Shown: in pieces, positions 22,120-33,175 of the stretch | How positions within the stretch are numbered: the stretch's first letter is position 1 | Layout of the letters: each line of letters opens with the position of its first letter | From: Dugong dugon | Lineage: Eukaryota; Chordata; Mammalia; Sirenia; Dugongidae | NCBI GenBank assembly: GCA_030035585.1 | Contig: CM057462.1 | Coordinates: forward strand, 60,422,734 to 60,486,733 | DNA length: 64,000 nucleotides | Direction of reading: 5' to 3' | Made by a program: the position numbers and the translations under genes | Notes under the pieces: generated by a model | Told to the model about the DNA's origin: nothing | Databases searched by the model: none | What the model saw: only the letters and a program-made list of their open reading frames with translations

Positions 22120-22960
22120 CACTCTCCCCAGATGACCTCATCCTGGGCTGTAACTTCAAGAACCATCCATATGTTGGTGACTCCCAGATCTGTCTCCACC
22201 TCAGATCCAACTGCCATCCAACACTGCAATCTAGATATCACACAGGCTCCTCAAATTCTGCGTATCCAAACCAGCTCTCCCTCTTCAGCTGTCTCAGCAA
22301 ATGGCTCCACTAGTCATTCAGTCACCCAAGTCAGAATCCTGGGAACATCCGAGATGTCTCACTCTCCTTCCTGCCCCCATCTGACTGGCCACCAAATTCT
22401 GTAGACTGTTTCTTTTAAAACGTACTGTGAGTGTGTGTACATGTATCTCCCCTTTCACTTGATTCAGGCTACTTCTTACTTGATTACTGCCGCAACCTTT
22501 TTACTGGTCTCTCTACCTTAGTTAAAAATGTAAATTTGATTTGTTACAGCTGTACATGCCCTCACTAAACTTCTGCTAAACCCCTGTGTGGCCTACATGG
22601 CTCTGCTTGATCCAGCCCCTGCTCACCCTTCCCCATTTGCCTTTTGCCACTCTGCTCCAGCCATCCCTCCAAACTGCTCAGAGATCTCAGAACACGCTAT
22701 TATTCTCCTCATGCTGTTCCTTGGCTTACAATACCTGTCCTCTTCTCTCCCCTTGAAGCTCCTCCCTTTTCCACTTAAAAACTCAGCTCTAATATCCCCA
22801 CCTCTCTGAAGCCTTCCTGATATTCTTCCCCACTCCTCCTGATACACACAAACACACACACATTTAACTATGCCTTCCTCTGGGTCCCCACTGCCCTGAG
22901 TACACACTGTCTTATCCATGTTTGTTTCCTGTCACTGGCACATAGTTGGTGGTCAATAAA
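22120..22960 (+). repeat. L2 LINE fragment
   Basis: CTTGATTACTGCCGCAACCT, AAACTCAGCTCTAATATCCC, CACATAGTTGGTGGTCAATA: an L2-like consensus over about 840 bp, just upstream of the C1orf216 coding exon (within its intron). Confidence 0.65.
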
Positions 22961-22992
22961 TCTATATTCAACTTTTTAAAAATATCTTGTAA

Positions 22993-23141
22993 TAACCTGT
23001 TGCCGTCAAGTCGATTCTGCCTCATAGTGACCCTAAAGGACAGAGCAGAACTGCCCCATAGGGTTTCCAAGGAGCAGCTGGTGGATTCAAACTCCCAACC
23101 TTTTGTTTAGTAGTCAAGTTCTTAACCACTGCACCACAATA
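22993..23141 (-). repeat. AfroSINE, internally deleted
   Basis: CTGTTGCCGTCAAGTCGATT to AACCACTGCACCA; the middle is deleted at CCAAGGAGCAGC. Confidence 0.85.
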
Positions 23142-23202
23142 GTAGCTGTAAATCTTGCTCCCGGACTAAACTGGGAGCTCCTCAATATACTCTCCATTGT
23201 AT

Positions 23203-23403
23203 CACCAGGTAGTGCAAACGGTTAATGCACTCAGTTGCTAACTGAAAGGTTGGAGGTTTGAGTCCACCCAGAGGCACCATAGAAGAAAGGTCTGGAGATT
23301 TACTTCCAAAAAAAATCAGCCATTGAAAACCCTATGGAGCACAGTTCTACTCTGACACACATGGGGTTGCCATGAGTCAGAGTCAACCAGATGGCAACTG
23401 GTT
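23203..23403 (+). repeat. AfroSINE, CCCTGGGTGGTGCAA subfamily
   Basis: CACCAGGTAGTGCAAACGGT to AACCAGATGGCAACTGGTT. Confidence 0.87.
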
Positions 23404-23446
23404 ACATCCCCAGGACCCAGCGCAGAGCCTGGCACTTTTCACATTA

Positions 23447-23590
23447 CCTGTTGCTGTTGAGTCGATTCCGACTCCTAGCGACCCTATAGGACAGAGTAGT
23501 AGAACTGCCCCATAGAGTTTCCAAGGGCCACCTGGTGGATTTGAACTGCCGACCTTTTGGTTAGCAGCTATAGCACTTAACCACTATGCT
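23447..23590 (-). repeat. AfroSINE, internally deleted
   Basis: CTGTTGCTGTTGAGTCGATT to CTTAACCACTATGC; a third SINE within 600 bp. Confidence 0.84.
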
Positions 23591-24149
23591 CACTGAGTGA
23601 GTGAACTGGGAAGAGGGAGCTGTAATGGGATTTCCACGTCCAGGAAGATAGCCAAAGGTAACAGACGGCTAACACTGACTGCTCAGGGCAGGATGAGCTG
23701 TGTCCAGTTCCTTCCTCTGCCCCAGGGAACCTGCTCATTGACAAGCTCCTCTCTCAGCTGACCCCTTCCCTCCCAGTGCCCCTGGAATGCATTTATTATT
23801 ATGTGTCCCTGCCCCTGGCTTGCTCCATCCTGAGGCCCAGGAGGGAGGGCATGCCACACCACTCTTCCCTCCTCAATAACTGGTTTCTACCAAAATTAAG
23901 AGTTTGAATTGAGAAGAGGTTCCTACTGACCACATGTTACTGGGATTAGAAAAATTGGGGATCAGTATGAGAGTGAGGGATACCGTATGTGGCGCAGGCA
24001 CTAGGAGGATCTTTACAGGTGGCAGGGACCTTTCCCACATCCAGCTGAGACAGAAGTCCGGGGGGGAACGGGTGTAGGTAGGGACTGTTCCTTGTAACCT
24101 GCACTCCCCACCCCACCCCCAATCCCTGTAGGCAAAGCTTTTTCCTAGG

Positions 24150-24310
24150 CCTGGGGAAGTGGTTAAGAGCGCAGGCTGCTAACCAAAAGGTAAGCTGTTG
24201 GAATCCACCAGCTGTTCCTTGGACACCCTATGGGGCAGTTCTACTCTGTCCTATAGGGTCGCTCTGAGTCGGATTCGACTCCACGGCAACGAGTTTGGTT
24301 TTTTGGTTTA
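24150..24310 (+). repeat. AfroSINE, internally deleted
   Basis: GGGGAAGTGGTTAAGAGCGC to GACTCCACGGCAACGAGTTT; close to consensus at the tail (CTCTGAGTCGGATTCGACTC). Confidence 0.88.
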
Positions 24311-24639
24311 GGCCTGGGCGGAGCCCTGAAGGAAGATGGGGTGAAGGTGACGCTAAAGATCACGGGTCTCTGAGATGACAAAATTGGGAGCCCAGACACC
24401 CCTGGATCAGGCCTCTCCCCAAGCTAATCCGCAGTCTGCCCTGGAGGGGGGTGCTCTGTAAGGATGGGGGAGCAGCCACCTCCCCTCCTGCCTAGGCTTG
24501 CGTTAGAGGGAGGCTACTCCCAGGAGACAGGATAGAGACCATCCTTCCCTAATCTCCCCAAAGGAGGCAGCTGGGCGGAGGCTGCAACGCCCACTCCCCC
24601 CGCAGCTGATGCCACCCCTACCCCCGGGCCCCAACTCAC

Positions 24640-24880
24640 GGCCTAGAGGTGCCGCGCGGCGCGGGCTGGTTCTGGCTCCGCCCCGGCCCCGCGGCGAGAA
24701 CTCAGCACCCTGGGGTGGGGTGCTGCCTCTGCCTGGACGTCCAAGGCGGCCCCGATATGGGCTGCGGGGTCCGCGGCCGCACGCCCAGCCCCACGCCCTA
24801 GCTGCAGAGTCGGCGGCGTCAGGGCGGCGGGGCGGGGCGGCGACCCACGTGGGCCGGTTCGGTTTTCCGCGGAGCCGCGC
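24640..24880 (-). other. C1orf216: Probable noncoding first exon of C1orf216
   Basis: Within the CpG island a consensus donor (GGCC|GTGAGT) is read on the minus strand, with the exon ending at 24640. It would splice to the acceptor at 21852-21860, removing a 2.8-kb intron and leaving a short 5' UTR before the ATG. The transcription start is not visible; the right boundary is approximate. Confidence 0.6.
24846..24851. promoter_or_regulatory. CACGTG E-box in CpG island
   Basis: Palindromic CACGTG next to GC boxes; a binding site type for MYC/MAX, USF and TFE-class bHLH factors. Occupancy is inference only. Confidence 0.45.
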
Positions 24881-25019
24881 CTTGGGGCCTTAGCTGGAAG
24901 AGTAATCCAAAGATTGAGTTACAAAGATTGAGGCCCCTTTACCGAGGCTTTCCAGTTCCTGTTTTATCGTCTAACAGCATTGGGCTCCTCTGATCGGTTC
25001 GCCTCACTGCACGTACAGT

Positions 25020-25425
25020 GATAGTTTCAAAATGAAAATCTGTTCAAGTCACTACCCCTCCTGCCTAAAACCATTCGATGGCTTCCCATTGCAGAGGAAA
25101 TCTTAGGGCAGCAGCCACAGGAGTCTGCGCGTCCTGCCCTCTGTCTGCCTGGCCAGCTTCACCCTTTGCCCTCCCTCTCTGCAGTGGGGCCCCTGGCTTC
25201 TTTCTGCCACGTGGCTTTTGCACACACTGTTCGCTCTGCTTTAAATTCTCTTTCCTCTCCCTATCTGCTCATATTTTTGAGCTCTTCTCAGAGATGCCTT
25301 CTCTTACCTCCTACATCAGTTAGTTCCCCCTTTTATATTCCCTCAGGTCACTGTGTTCCTTTTCTTCATAGGAGTTGTCACAATTTGAAATTATATATTT
25401 ATTTTGTACTTATTTGAGTAAAGTC
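25020..25425 (+). repeat. L2 LINE fragment
   Basis: GTTCAAGTCACTACCCCTCC, CATTCGATGGCTTCCCATTG, GGCTTTTGCACACACTGTTC. Typical L2. Confidence 0.78.
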
Positions 25426-25779
25426 ATTTAATGAAAGATTTAAGAGAAGAAAGAAAATCCACTCTGGGACAGGACTTGGGGCTAATGCCCTGCAACCAGG
25501 CCTAGATAGATGGCTTCCTCTCTGAAGTGAGGGAATCACCTCCCTCTACTCATGTGCTCCTGTACTTTTGTCCAGGTGAAGAGGAAGAACAGCATATCCA
25601 GCACAGGCTTCCAAACCGCAGTGGATTGTTCTCCCAGTCTCTTCTCCATGAAACCTAATTCCGCTCACTCCCTTCCTCCCTGGGGAAAATGCATAGGGTA
25701 TGGGAACCCAGTCTGCGATCAAAGAGACAAGAGTAATTGCTAAAAAACGACATCATGTTTGGTCAGCAAAAATGAGAGA

Positions 25780-25916
25780 AACCCTCAGTGAGATGGATTG
25801 ACACAACTGCACAACAGTGGACTCAAACATACCAATGGTCATGAAGATGGAGCAGGACTGGGCAATGTCTCATAGGTCACCATAAGCCCAGTGGATGGCA
25901 ACTAACAACAACAATG
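25780..25916 (+). mobile_element. RTE LINE 3' tail
   Basis: GAGATGGATTGACACAACTG, GGACTCAAACATACCAATGG, ending GGCAACTAACAACAACAA. Confidence 0.8.
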
Positions 25917-25954
25917 ATAAAACCAGAAAGCACTGGCTGGTATTAGGGGAGTTG

Positions 25955-26047
25955 TTGTGCTGTCAAGTCATCAATTCCAACTGATAGTGACCCTGTAGGA
26001 CAGAGTAGAACTGCCCCATAGGGCTTCCTAGGCTGCAACTTTATGGC
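25955..26047 (-). repeat. AfroSINE, truncated
   Basis: Tail half only, reverse: TCATCAATTCCAACTGATAG to GGCTGCAACTTTATGG. It abuts the next copy head-to-head. Confidence 0.8.
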
Positions 26048-26228
26048 AGGAGCCCTGGTGGTGTAGTGGTGAAGTGCTCGGCTGCTAACCGAAAGGTCAG
26101 CAGTTCAGAGAAAGATACCATCAGCTCCTGTGAATATTTACACCTTTGGAAATCCTATGTAGCAGTTCTACTCTGTCCTATAGGGTCACTATAAGTTGGA
26201 ATTGACTTGATGGCAACAGGGTACGATT
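26048..26228 (+). repeat. AfroSINE
   Basis: GGAGCCCTGGTGGTGTAGTG to GATGGCAACAGGGT; forms an inverted pair with 25955-26047. Confidence 0.87.
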
Positions 26229-26400
26229 AATTTTTTTTTCCCTCTTCCAGAGGAAATAAATTATGACAAATCCTATTTTAAGAGGGAAAAGGAAATGAAA
26301 AGGCAGAGGTAACTCAATCTTTGGATACTCTTCCAGCTAAGAAAATACAGGTGGAGAGCACAGCCCCTTTTCTACATTAGGTCCGTCCTGGGGCCTAACT

Positions 26401-26598
26401 AAATCAATTGCCATAGAGTCAATTTCTCATTGTGACCCCATGTGCGTCAAAGCAGCACTATGCTCCATAGGATTTTCAGTGGCTGATTTTTTTGGAAGTA
26501 CATCACCCGGCCTTTCTTCTGAGGTGCCTCTGGGTGGACTCAAACCTCCAATCTTTTGGTTAGCAGCCAAGTGCATTAACTGCACCACCCAGGGACTC
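26401..26598 (-). repeat. AfroSINE, CCCTGGGTGGTGCAA subfamily
   Basis: ATTGCCATAGAGTCAATTTC to CCACCCAGGGACTCT. Confidence 0.87.
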
Positions 26599-26599
26599 T

Positions 26600-27724
26600 G
26601 AGGCCTAACTAGTCTTCCGTTTTCCATTATTCACTCCAAGTCCCCCTTGCCTTTAGCCAGGATTTTCTTCTTTATGAAGTGACCCAGATCCTCACTCCTG
26701 AGGGCTCTGAGCCTTTGGTGGTCTAGCATTGTTCCGGTCTTGCCTTACCACAGAGGGATAGCCATCATCTAATTGTTGGGCCTGCCCAGAACAGCTGCCT
26801 CCTAATTCTTCTTCTGGCTCTGTCTCTCTTTGCTCTAACCACGTGGGTCAAACGGGTTAGTGATGAGCAAAGAGTCCAGGGATAGGAACCTCACTGCAGG
26901 TGAGCCAGTCTGAGTCTTTCTCTGGGACATTTGAAATGAAATTAAAGCAGGGAAGATGTGAGCTTAAGGCTGCAGCTATCATATTCCCTCCTAAGTGGAA
27001 AAAGAAGTCAGTCTGTAGTAGAAGAAAATGATGCTGACGCACAGAAGCAGAGATTAAAGATAGAAAAAGTCTTGGTGACATTCCAGTCCCGGTTTCCTGA
27101 GGCCTACCAACGTCCTTGTAGTTTTGTATGCCCTCCAGTAAACCCCTTCTTTTGTCAAGGCTAACCTGACTAGGATTTCTAACACCAACAACCAAAAGAA
27201 TCCTGATTAATGCAGTAGCACCAAGTGGAAAACCAGGCATCCCCTAGGTACTACTCCTGTACCCCTCAGCCCTCATTTAGTAGTAGCAACTCCATTCCCC
27301 CATGATAGCCATAGCCTACCCAGCCTACACTGTGATCCCCTTTTCTTCTATTTATCTAGTATTATGAGGTGCCTGAAATGTCTGAAATGCAGTAGTATCA
27401 CTTCTGTGTTCCCTGGTGGAAACGTTCCTCCCTAGAAGCTAAATCTCCCAATGAGCAGAACCTAGAATCTCAGCGACAGAAAGCAAACTCTATGAGAAAG
27501 AATCATTAGGTGCATTAGCGGGTGTAAGGTGCCACCCCCACTTATACCTCTTGGTATGTATTGTGGCTATGAGAGGAAAGTATCATATATTTGATTGTTG
27601 AGTTAAAGCCTATATTGTACTCTGTGAAGCAGCACCCCACACTCACAAGGTATTGTTTCCTGGCTGTCTCCATAGTTGAGTCATTAATTGGTCGTTCCAT
27701 TGTACTATAAAGCTAGTTGCTTCT
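26600..27724. other. Intergenic, possible old LTR remnant
   Basis: The part around 26850-27230 (AACAACCAAAAGAATCCTGA, ACATTCCAGTCCCGGTTTCC) has the look of an old endogenous-retrovirus LTR, but I cannot assign it. No viral gene and no host exon are seen. Confidence 0.3.
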
Positions 27725-27740
27725 AAACAACTTAATTCTT

Positions 27741-28809
27741 TTTTTTTTTAATTTTATTTTTTTTATTGTACTTTAGATGAAGGTTTACAGAACAAATAGT
27801 TTCTCATTAAACAGTCAGTACACATATTGTTTTATGACATTGGTTAACAAGCCCACGGCATGTCAACACTCTCCTTTCTCAACCTTGAGGACCTTTTTTT
27901 TGGTAAAAATATACATAGCCAAAGTTATACCATTTTGAAAGTTTCTACGTGTATAATCCAGTGACATCGATTACATTCTTCCAGTTGTGCTGGTATTTTC
28001 ACTATCCTTTTCCAAATTATTCCATCACCATGATCTTCAACTCACTGTCCCCTAGGCTTCCCATCAAACCTTTTGAGTTGCTGTTGTCAATTTGATCTCA
28101 CATAGATAATTCTTTTTTTTTTTTTTTTTGTATCTTAGATGAAGGTTTGCAGAACAAATAGTTTCTCATTAAACAGTTAGTACATATTGCCCTATGACAA
28201 TGGTTAGCAACCCCATGACATGTCAACACTGTCCCTTCTCAACCTTGGATTCCCTATCACCAGCTTTCCTGTCCCCTCCTGCCTTCTAGTCCTTGTCCCT
28301 GGACTGCTGTGCCTCATTAGTCCTGTTTTGTTTTATGAGGCTGTCCAGTCCCCAGCTGAATGGTGAACTTTGGGAGGGGCTTCACCACTGAGCTAAAAGG
28401 GTGTCTGGAGGCCATACTCTCAGGGTTTCTCCAGTCGGGCCAGTAAATCTGGTCTTTTTTTGTAAGTTAGAATTCTGTTCTACATCCTCTTCCAGCTCTG
28501 TCCAGGACCCTCTACTGTGATCCCAGCCAGAGCAGTCAGCGGTGGTAGCCGGGCACCATCTAGCTACACTGGACTCAGTCTGGTGGAGGCCATGGTAGCT
28601 GTGGTCCATTAGTCCTTTGGACTGATCTTTTCCTTGTATCTTGTTCTCTTCACTCTTCCTTGCTCCCAAAGGGGCGAGACCAGTGGAGTATCCTAGATGG
28701 CTGCTCACAAGCTTTTAAGACCCCAGACGCTGCTCACCAAGATAGAATGTAGAACACTGTCTTAATAAACTGTGTTATGCCAGTTGAGCTAGATGTTCCC
28801 CGAGACCAT
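27741..28809 (-). mobile_element. 5'-truncated L1 with composite 3' end
   Basis: About 1.07 kb between near-identical 16-bp target repeats (27725-27740 AAACAACTTAATTCTT; 28810-28825 with one difference). It contains three modules in order from its 3' end: a short 3' UTR copy, a GTAAAAATATACATAGCC module with a second internal poly(T), then a longer 3' UTR copy. Confidence 0.88.
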
Positions 28810-28825
28810 AAACAACATAATTCTT

Positions 28826-30478
28826 GATAAGAAAAATGAATTTCAAGGGCATCAGACTGTGGTCTGTCTCTTCTTAGTCAAGGGTATTGTTGTGTGGGAT
28901 GCTCTAGCACTGCATAATTCATGCGTTAAGTGCTCAGACAGTGGTCCTGGCTATGCCATAATTTTCAGAGAACTAGGAGCCAGAAAAACAAAATGCCCCA
29001 GGAAGGTAGGGGCATCCATGTCTGTACAACCACAGAAAAGCAGATGTATAGATGTCTGTCATTCATTCACCAGAGGCTTCCCCAGTCAGGGTACCAGGAA
29101 ATCAATCACCCCAGGTGAAGGGGTGTCTGTGGCCATGTCCAGCCACCCACATATATGCCAGGGACTTAATTGGCAGGGACACAGAAATCACCAGCAATGG
29201 CCAGTGCCAGCAAGCCAGCTTATCTGGAAGATCTAGCAGTGGGAGGTAGGTAGGTGTCTTGGCAAGCAGACAGATGTCAGAACCAAGAGAGGCTAGCGGT
29301 GAGTAGCCAGATCCAGCCCCAGGGGCCAGAGGTGTCAGGCAAGGAGACAAGGGAAGATGAGAGGAATTTCTATTCCAGGAAATAGGACAGGATAAAGTGG
29401 ATACTTTCTCAATGCTGATACTCCCAGGAAGAAAGGGATGGGTAGGATCAAGTTGATTCAACCTCAAAGACCGTTCGCCTTTCCATCCACTTGTTCACAT
29501 TCAGCACAGTGCTTGCTTTGTGCCAGGTACTGAACCTGGTCATTACCTTGGGGAGCTCCCAGTTTAGAAAGGGAAATGGACACAGAAAAAACTGGGCTAC
29601 ACAGTGCGATGGGTCCTGCAACAGAGGTAGAAGACAAATGTAATGAGCACAAAGGAAGGCAAGGAGTCTTCAAGGAGGTAATATTTGAAGAATAGAAGCT
29701 CACCAAGAGAAAGTGTGAGAAGGCAGAGGAGACTGCAAATTAGAGTGTGTTCAGGAAATGCTGAGTAGGCCAGTGTGGCTGGAGCTTGGGTGGAAATGGA
29801 GGTGGGAAACCAGGCTGGAGGCTAAAGTCGGCCCAGTTGTGAAAAGTCTTGACCACCAATCCAAGCAGCTTGGGCTTCATTCATCCTGTGGTCAGCAGGG
29901 GGATAACTGAGCCTCCAAAAAATGCCACACCAGAACAAAGCATAGGCATCTAGTGCTGGAGTAAAAACCACATTATTGCTACGTAGTTTCTTCACTTTTC
30001 CTGAGCTCATGTCATCAGCACAACTTCCTACAAGGCTCTGGAAACTTAGACAAGTTATTTTAACCTTCATGGGTTAAATAAACATGATGATAATAATAAT
30101 ATTATCATCACTGTGTTGTGGTGAGGGTAAAGGAAAACACTGTGTACGCATGCCTTGAAGATTATTGAATACCTTATAGGTCTCAACATTGTTACTTGGG
30201 CTCCAATGACCAGGAAGTCTCAGAGGACCTCTGACACACCAGAGAGCTCTTAAGGCAGATTAGAAGGAAAATCTTTCCCCAGAATTGGCTCATCTCAAGA
30301 AAGGAAAGCCTAGGAAGCTGGTGACCTAGCTGTTTTGTTCATCAGTTTCTCCACTGCCTTTTAAAAGTAAAGCGCCACTCTAGTCTATCAAGAAATTACT
30401 GTGTGATCACCTTAGGTAAGAGATGTCCGTTTCCCCACCCCCAAAATCTTCTCAACTATAAAATGAGGGGAGGGGGTA
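28826..30478. other. Intergenic
   Basis: No gene. The middle part is related to an old dispersed repeat (29500-29890). A 147-residue frame at 28793-29236 is not coding-like. Confidence 0.4.
29500..29890 (+). repeat. Ancient interspersed repeat, family not named
   Basis: AGGCCAGTGTGGCTGGAGCT, GTTGTGAAAAGTCTTGACCA, GGGCTTCATTCATCCTG. Resembles the 5' parts of the 12.7- and 37.1-kb copies. Confidence 0.4.
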
Positions 30479-30490
30479 CATCAAATCAGA

Positions 30491-31355
30491 CTTTTTTTTT
30501 TTTTAATTGTGCTTTAGGTGAAAGTTTACAGAGTAAATTAGTTTCTCATTAAACAATTAATACAAATTGTTTTGTAACATTGGTTGCCAACCCCATGATG
30601 TGTCAGCACTCTCCCCTTCTTGACCTTGGGTTCCGTATTTCCATTCGTTCAGTTTTCCTGTCTCTTCCTGCCTTCTCGTCTTTGCTTTTGGGCCTGCTCC
30701 ATTTTGCCTCGTATACATGGTTGAACTACATGTTATTGTTTGTTTCATAGGCCTGTCTAATCTTTGGCTGAAGGATGGACTTCAACAGTGACTTCAGTAC
30801 TGAGTTAAAAGGGTATCCAGGGGCCATACTCTTGGGGTTTCTCCACTCTCTGTCAGACCAGTAAGTCTGGTCTTTTTTTGTGAGTTTGAATTTTCTACAT
30901 TTTTCTCCTGCTCTGTCCGGGACCCACTGTTGTGATCCCTGTCAGAGCAGTTGGTGGTGGTAGCCGGGAACCATCTAGTTGTTCTGGACTCAGTCTGGTG
31001 GAGACTGTGGTAGTTGTGGTCCATTAGTCCTTTGGACTAATCTTTCCATTGTGTCTTTGGTTTTCTTCATTCTCCTTTGCTGCAGACAGGGTGGGACCAG
31101 TAGATGTATCTTAGATGGCCACTTACAAGCTTTCAAGACCCCAGATACTACTCACCAAGGTTGGATGTAGAACATTTTCTTTATGAACTATGTTAAGTCA
31201 ATTGACTTAGATGACCCCCGAGACCATGGTCCCCAGCCCTCTGCCCAGTAACTCAGTCCCTCAGGGAGTTTGGATGTGTCTATGAAGCTTCTGTGACTTT
31301 GCCTTGGTCAAATTGTGCTGACTTCCCCAGTATTGTGTACTGTCTTACCCTTCAC
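30491..31355 (-). mobile_element. 5'-truncated L1 3' end
   Basis: 865 bp flanked by a perfect 12-bp duplication CATCAAATCAGA (30479-30490 and 31356-31367). Same 3' UTR family as the 44.5-kb L1. Intergenic. Confidence 0.92.
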
Positions 31356-31367
31356 CATCAAATCAGA

Positions 31368-32530
31368 TGTTTTAAAGCTTTTTTTCCTCTTTCTTTCTTT
31401 TTCAGCCCTGGGATCATTTTTTTTCCACACAAAATCTTTGCAATACATCCATTTTAAGATCTTCTCTCCTCCCTTGAGCTCCTCTACCCTAAATGGCTTC
31501 TGAGGGAGCTCCGAGGAAGCTTTTAAAGCTCAGTAGGGCACAGTTTCAAATCCACTGTATTACATGAACCTAGGAGATGAATTCTACTCTTTGGAGGGAA
31601 AAAGGAGAAACCAAGGAGTGTTTTGGAGCTGCTGGAAGAATGAAAGGTATTGTAGACTCTTTCTGCCCAATGCACCCAAGACAGATGCCCTCTTCCAACC
31701 CTCTCTTCCACCTGGAGACCAGGTCCCAAAGCTGTTGGTACCCTAGAGTCTAAAACAGAGGGAGTGGGTTGAGTGGAGAAGTTGAACTGAAGGAGGAGAG
31801 AAGAGGGTGCCTGTTCCACCCCCTTCCTAGCAGCTGCCTCTGTGGGCTCCATAATCCCCCTGCCCTCTCCCCAACCCCTCCGTCCGGCCGCCCACCTCTC
31901 CTCCACCCACCTCATTCATCAGTAGGAGGGCACGGTATCAGCACAGCCTTTTAGGGCCTGACAGGTCCTTTCTGGGTGCCCCCCACATGTAACCACTTAA
32001 CCTCCAGCACAAAGGGCCAGACTGAATGGGCTTGGAGCCGGTGGCTTGTGCGAAGGGGGAAGACTGAATAGGATTTGGGGAGCTGGGTATATAAACTGCT
32101 GTGCTCCAGCAGCCCTCAATGGAGGAGCTGAAGTTGGGGCATGTGCTGAGGGGAGGAGCCGGCAGCTGCATCCCGCCCCTGAACAATGATTTATTCATTC
32201 CCTTGGCACCCACAGAGAAGACAGGCTGGGGGACCGTGGCCCCACAAATCACCCTCAGCCTCAGCTGATTCCCATGGCAATCACCATGGTTCAGAGTCCC
32301 CCCTCCCACTTGTAATTTATTGCGTAAAGCTTGCCCTTCCTCTTCCCTGTGAGGAAGTAGAGTCCATTATGGGAAGCCTTTAGTAGCCTGAAGGTCAGGG
32401 AAACATCACTGTTTGAACTGGCTGCACCCAATGTCAATCTTATTCTCTCTGAAACTTTCCTGGTCAGGATTTTCTCATACCCATTTCTCAGGCAGAGAAA
32501 CTGATGCATACAGACAGAAAAAAAAAAAAA
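31368..32530. other. Unique intergenic sequence with TATA-like site
   Basis: Low-repeat DNA. At 32085-32093 there is GTATATAAA followed by AGGAGCTGAAG-type unique sequence, and at 32273-32290 the symmetrical word CCATGGCAATCACCATGG. Candidate regulatory DNA between C1orf216 and CLSPN; there is no transcript evidence. Confidence 0.3.
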
Positions 32531-32534
32531 AAAA

Positions 32535-33175
32535 GTACAATGTGGAATCAACCAAAATGTCCATCAACAGATGAATGGATAAACAAAATGTGGTATATAC
32601 ATACAATGGAATACTAAACAAAAACAACCAAACCCACTGCCATCCAGTAGATTCTGACTCCTAGCGACCCTATAGGATGGAGTAGAACTGTCCCATAGGG
32701 TTTCCAAGGCTGTAAATCTTTATGGAGGCAGACTGCCACATCTTTCTCCTGTGGAGCTGCTGTGAAGGTTCGAACCTGACCTTTGGGTTGGCAGCTGAGC
32801 GCTTTAACCACTGTGCCACCATGAAGTCCTGCTGCATGCCACTACATGGATGAACCTTGTAACCATTATGCTGAGCAAAATAAGTCAATCGCAAAAGGGC
32901 AAATACTGTATGATCTCACTAATATGAACTAAGCAAATACATAGTAACCAAAGATTACTAGTGGTGACCAGGGGTGGAAGGGAGGGGGCAAGGAGGAGTT
33001 TTTGCTTAGGGGGAATTGAGTTTATGTTATTGGTGGTGGAATAATTTGGTAAAGGGCGGCAAGAATGATCACACAACTTGAAGGATGTAGTCAATGCCAC
33101 TGAATTATATATGCAGAATTGTTGAATTGGCATGTTTTGTTGTGTATATTTTCACCAAAAAAAAGAAAAAAGAAA
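32535..33175 (+). repeat. Ancient L1 3' end, split by AfroSINE
   Basis: CCAAAATGTCCATCAACAGA, GATAAACAAAATGTGGTATA, then after the SINE GATGAACCTTGTAACCATTA, AAGGGCAAATACTGTATGAT. Confidence 0.8.
32626..32829 (-). repeat. AfroSINE inside an old L1
   Basis: CCCACTGCCATCCAGTAGAT to GTGCCACCATGAAGTCC. It splits the L1 motif GGAATACTA / GCATGCCACTACATGGATGA. Confidence 0.88.

Larger units (their letters stand above)
24600..24895. promoter_or_regulatory. CpG island promoter, probable C1orf216 promoter
   Basis: Very GC- and CpG-rich (CCGCGCGGCGCGGG, CCGCGGCGAG, GGCGGCGGGGCGGGGCGG) with GC-box repeats at about 24823-24840 and a CACGTG E-box at 24846-24851. No TATA box is seen. It lies just upstream of the C1orf216 exon in the expected orientation. 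A 94-residue plus-strand ORF across it is a GC artefact. Confidence 0.75.

Noticed and set aside
24609-24893. A 94-residue plus-strand ORF at the C1orf216 promoter
   Set aside because: CpG-island artefact, antisense to the probable first exon.
26427-26627. A short minus-strand ORF that repeats elsewhere (HLAANQKIGG, SPPRGTSEERPG)
   Set aside because: It is the translation of an AfroSINE; near-identical peptides occur at 18.75 and 44.2 kb for the same reason.
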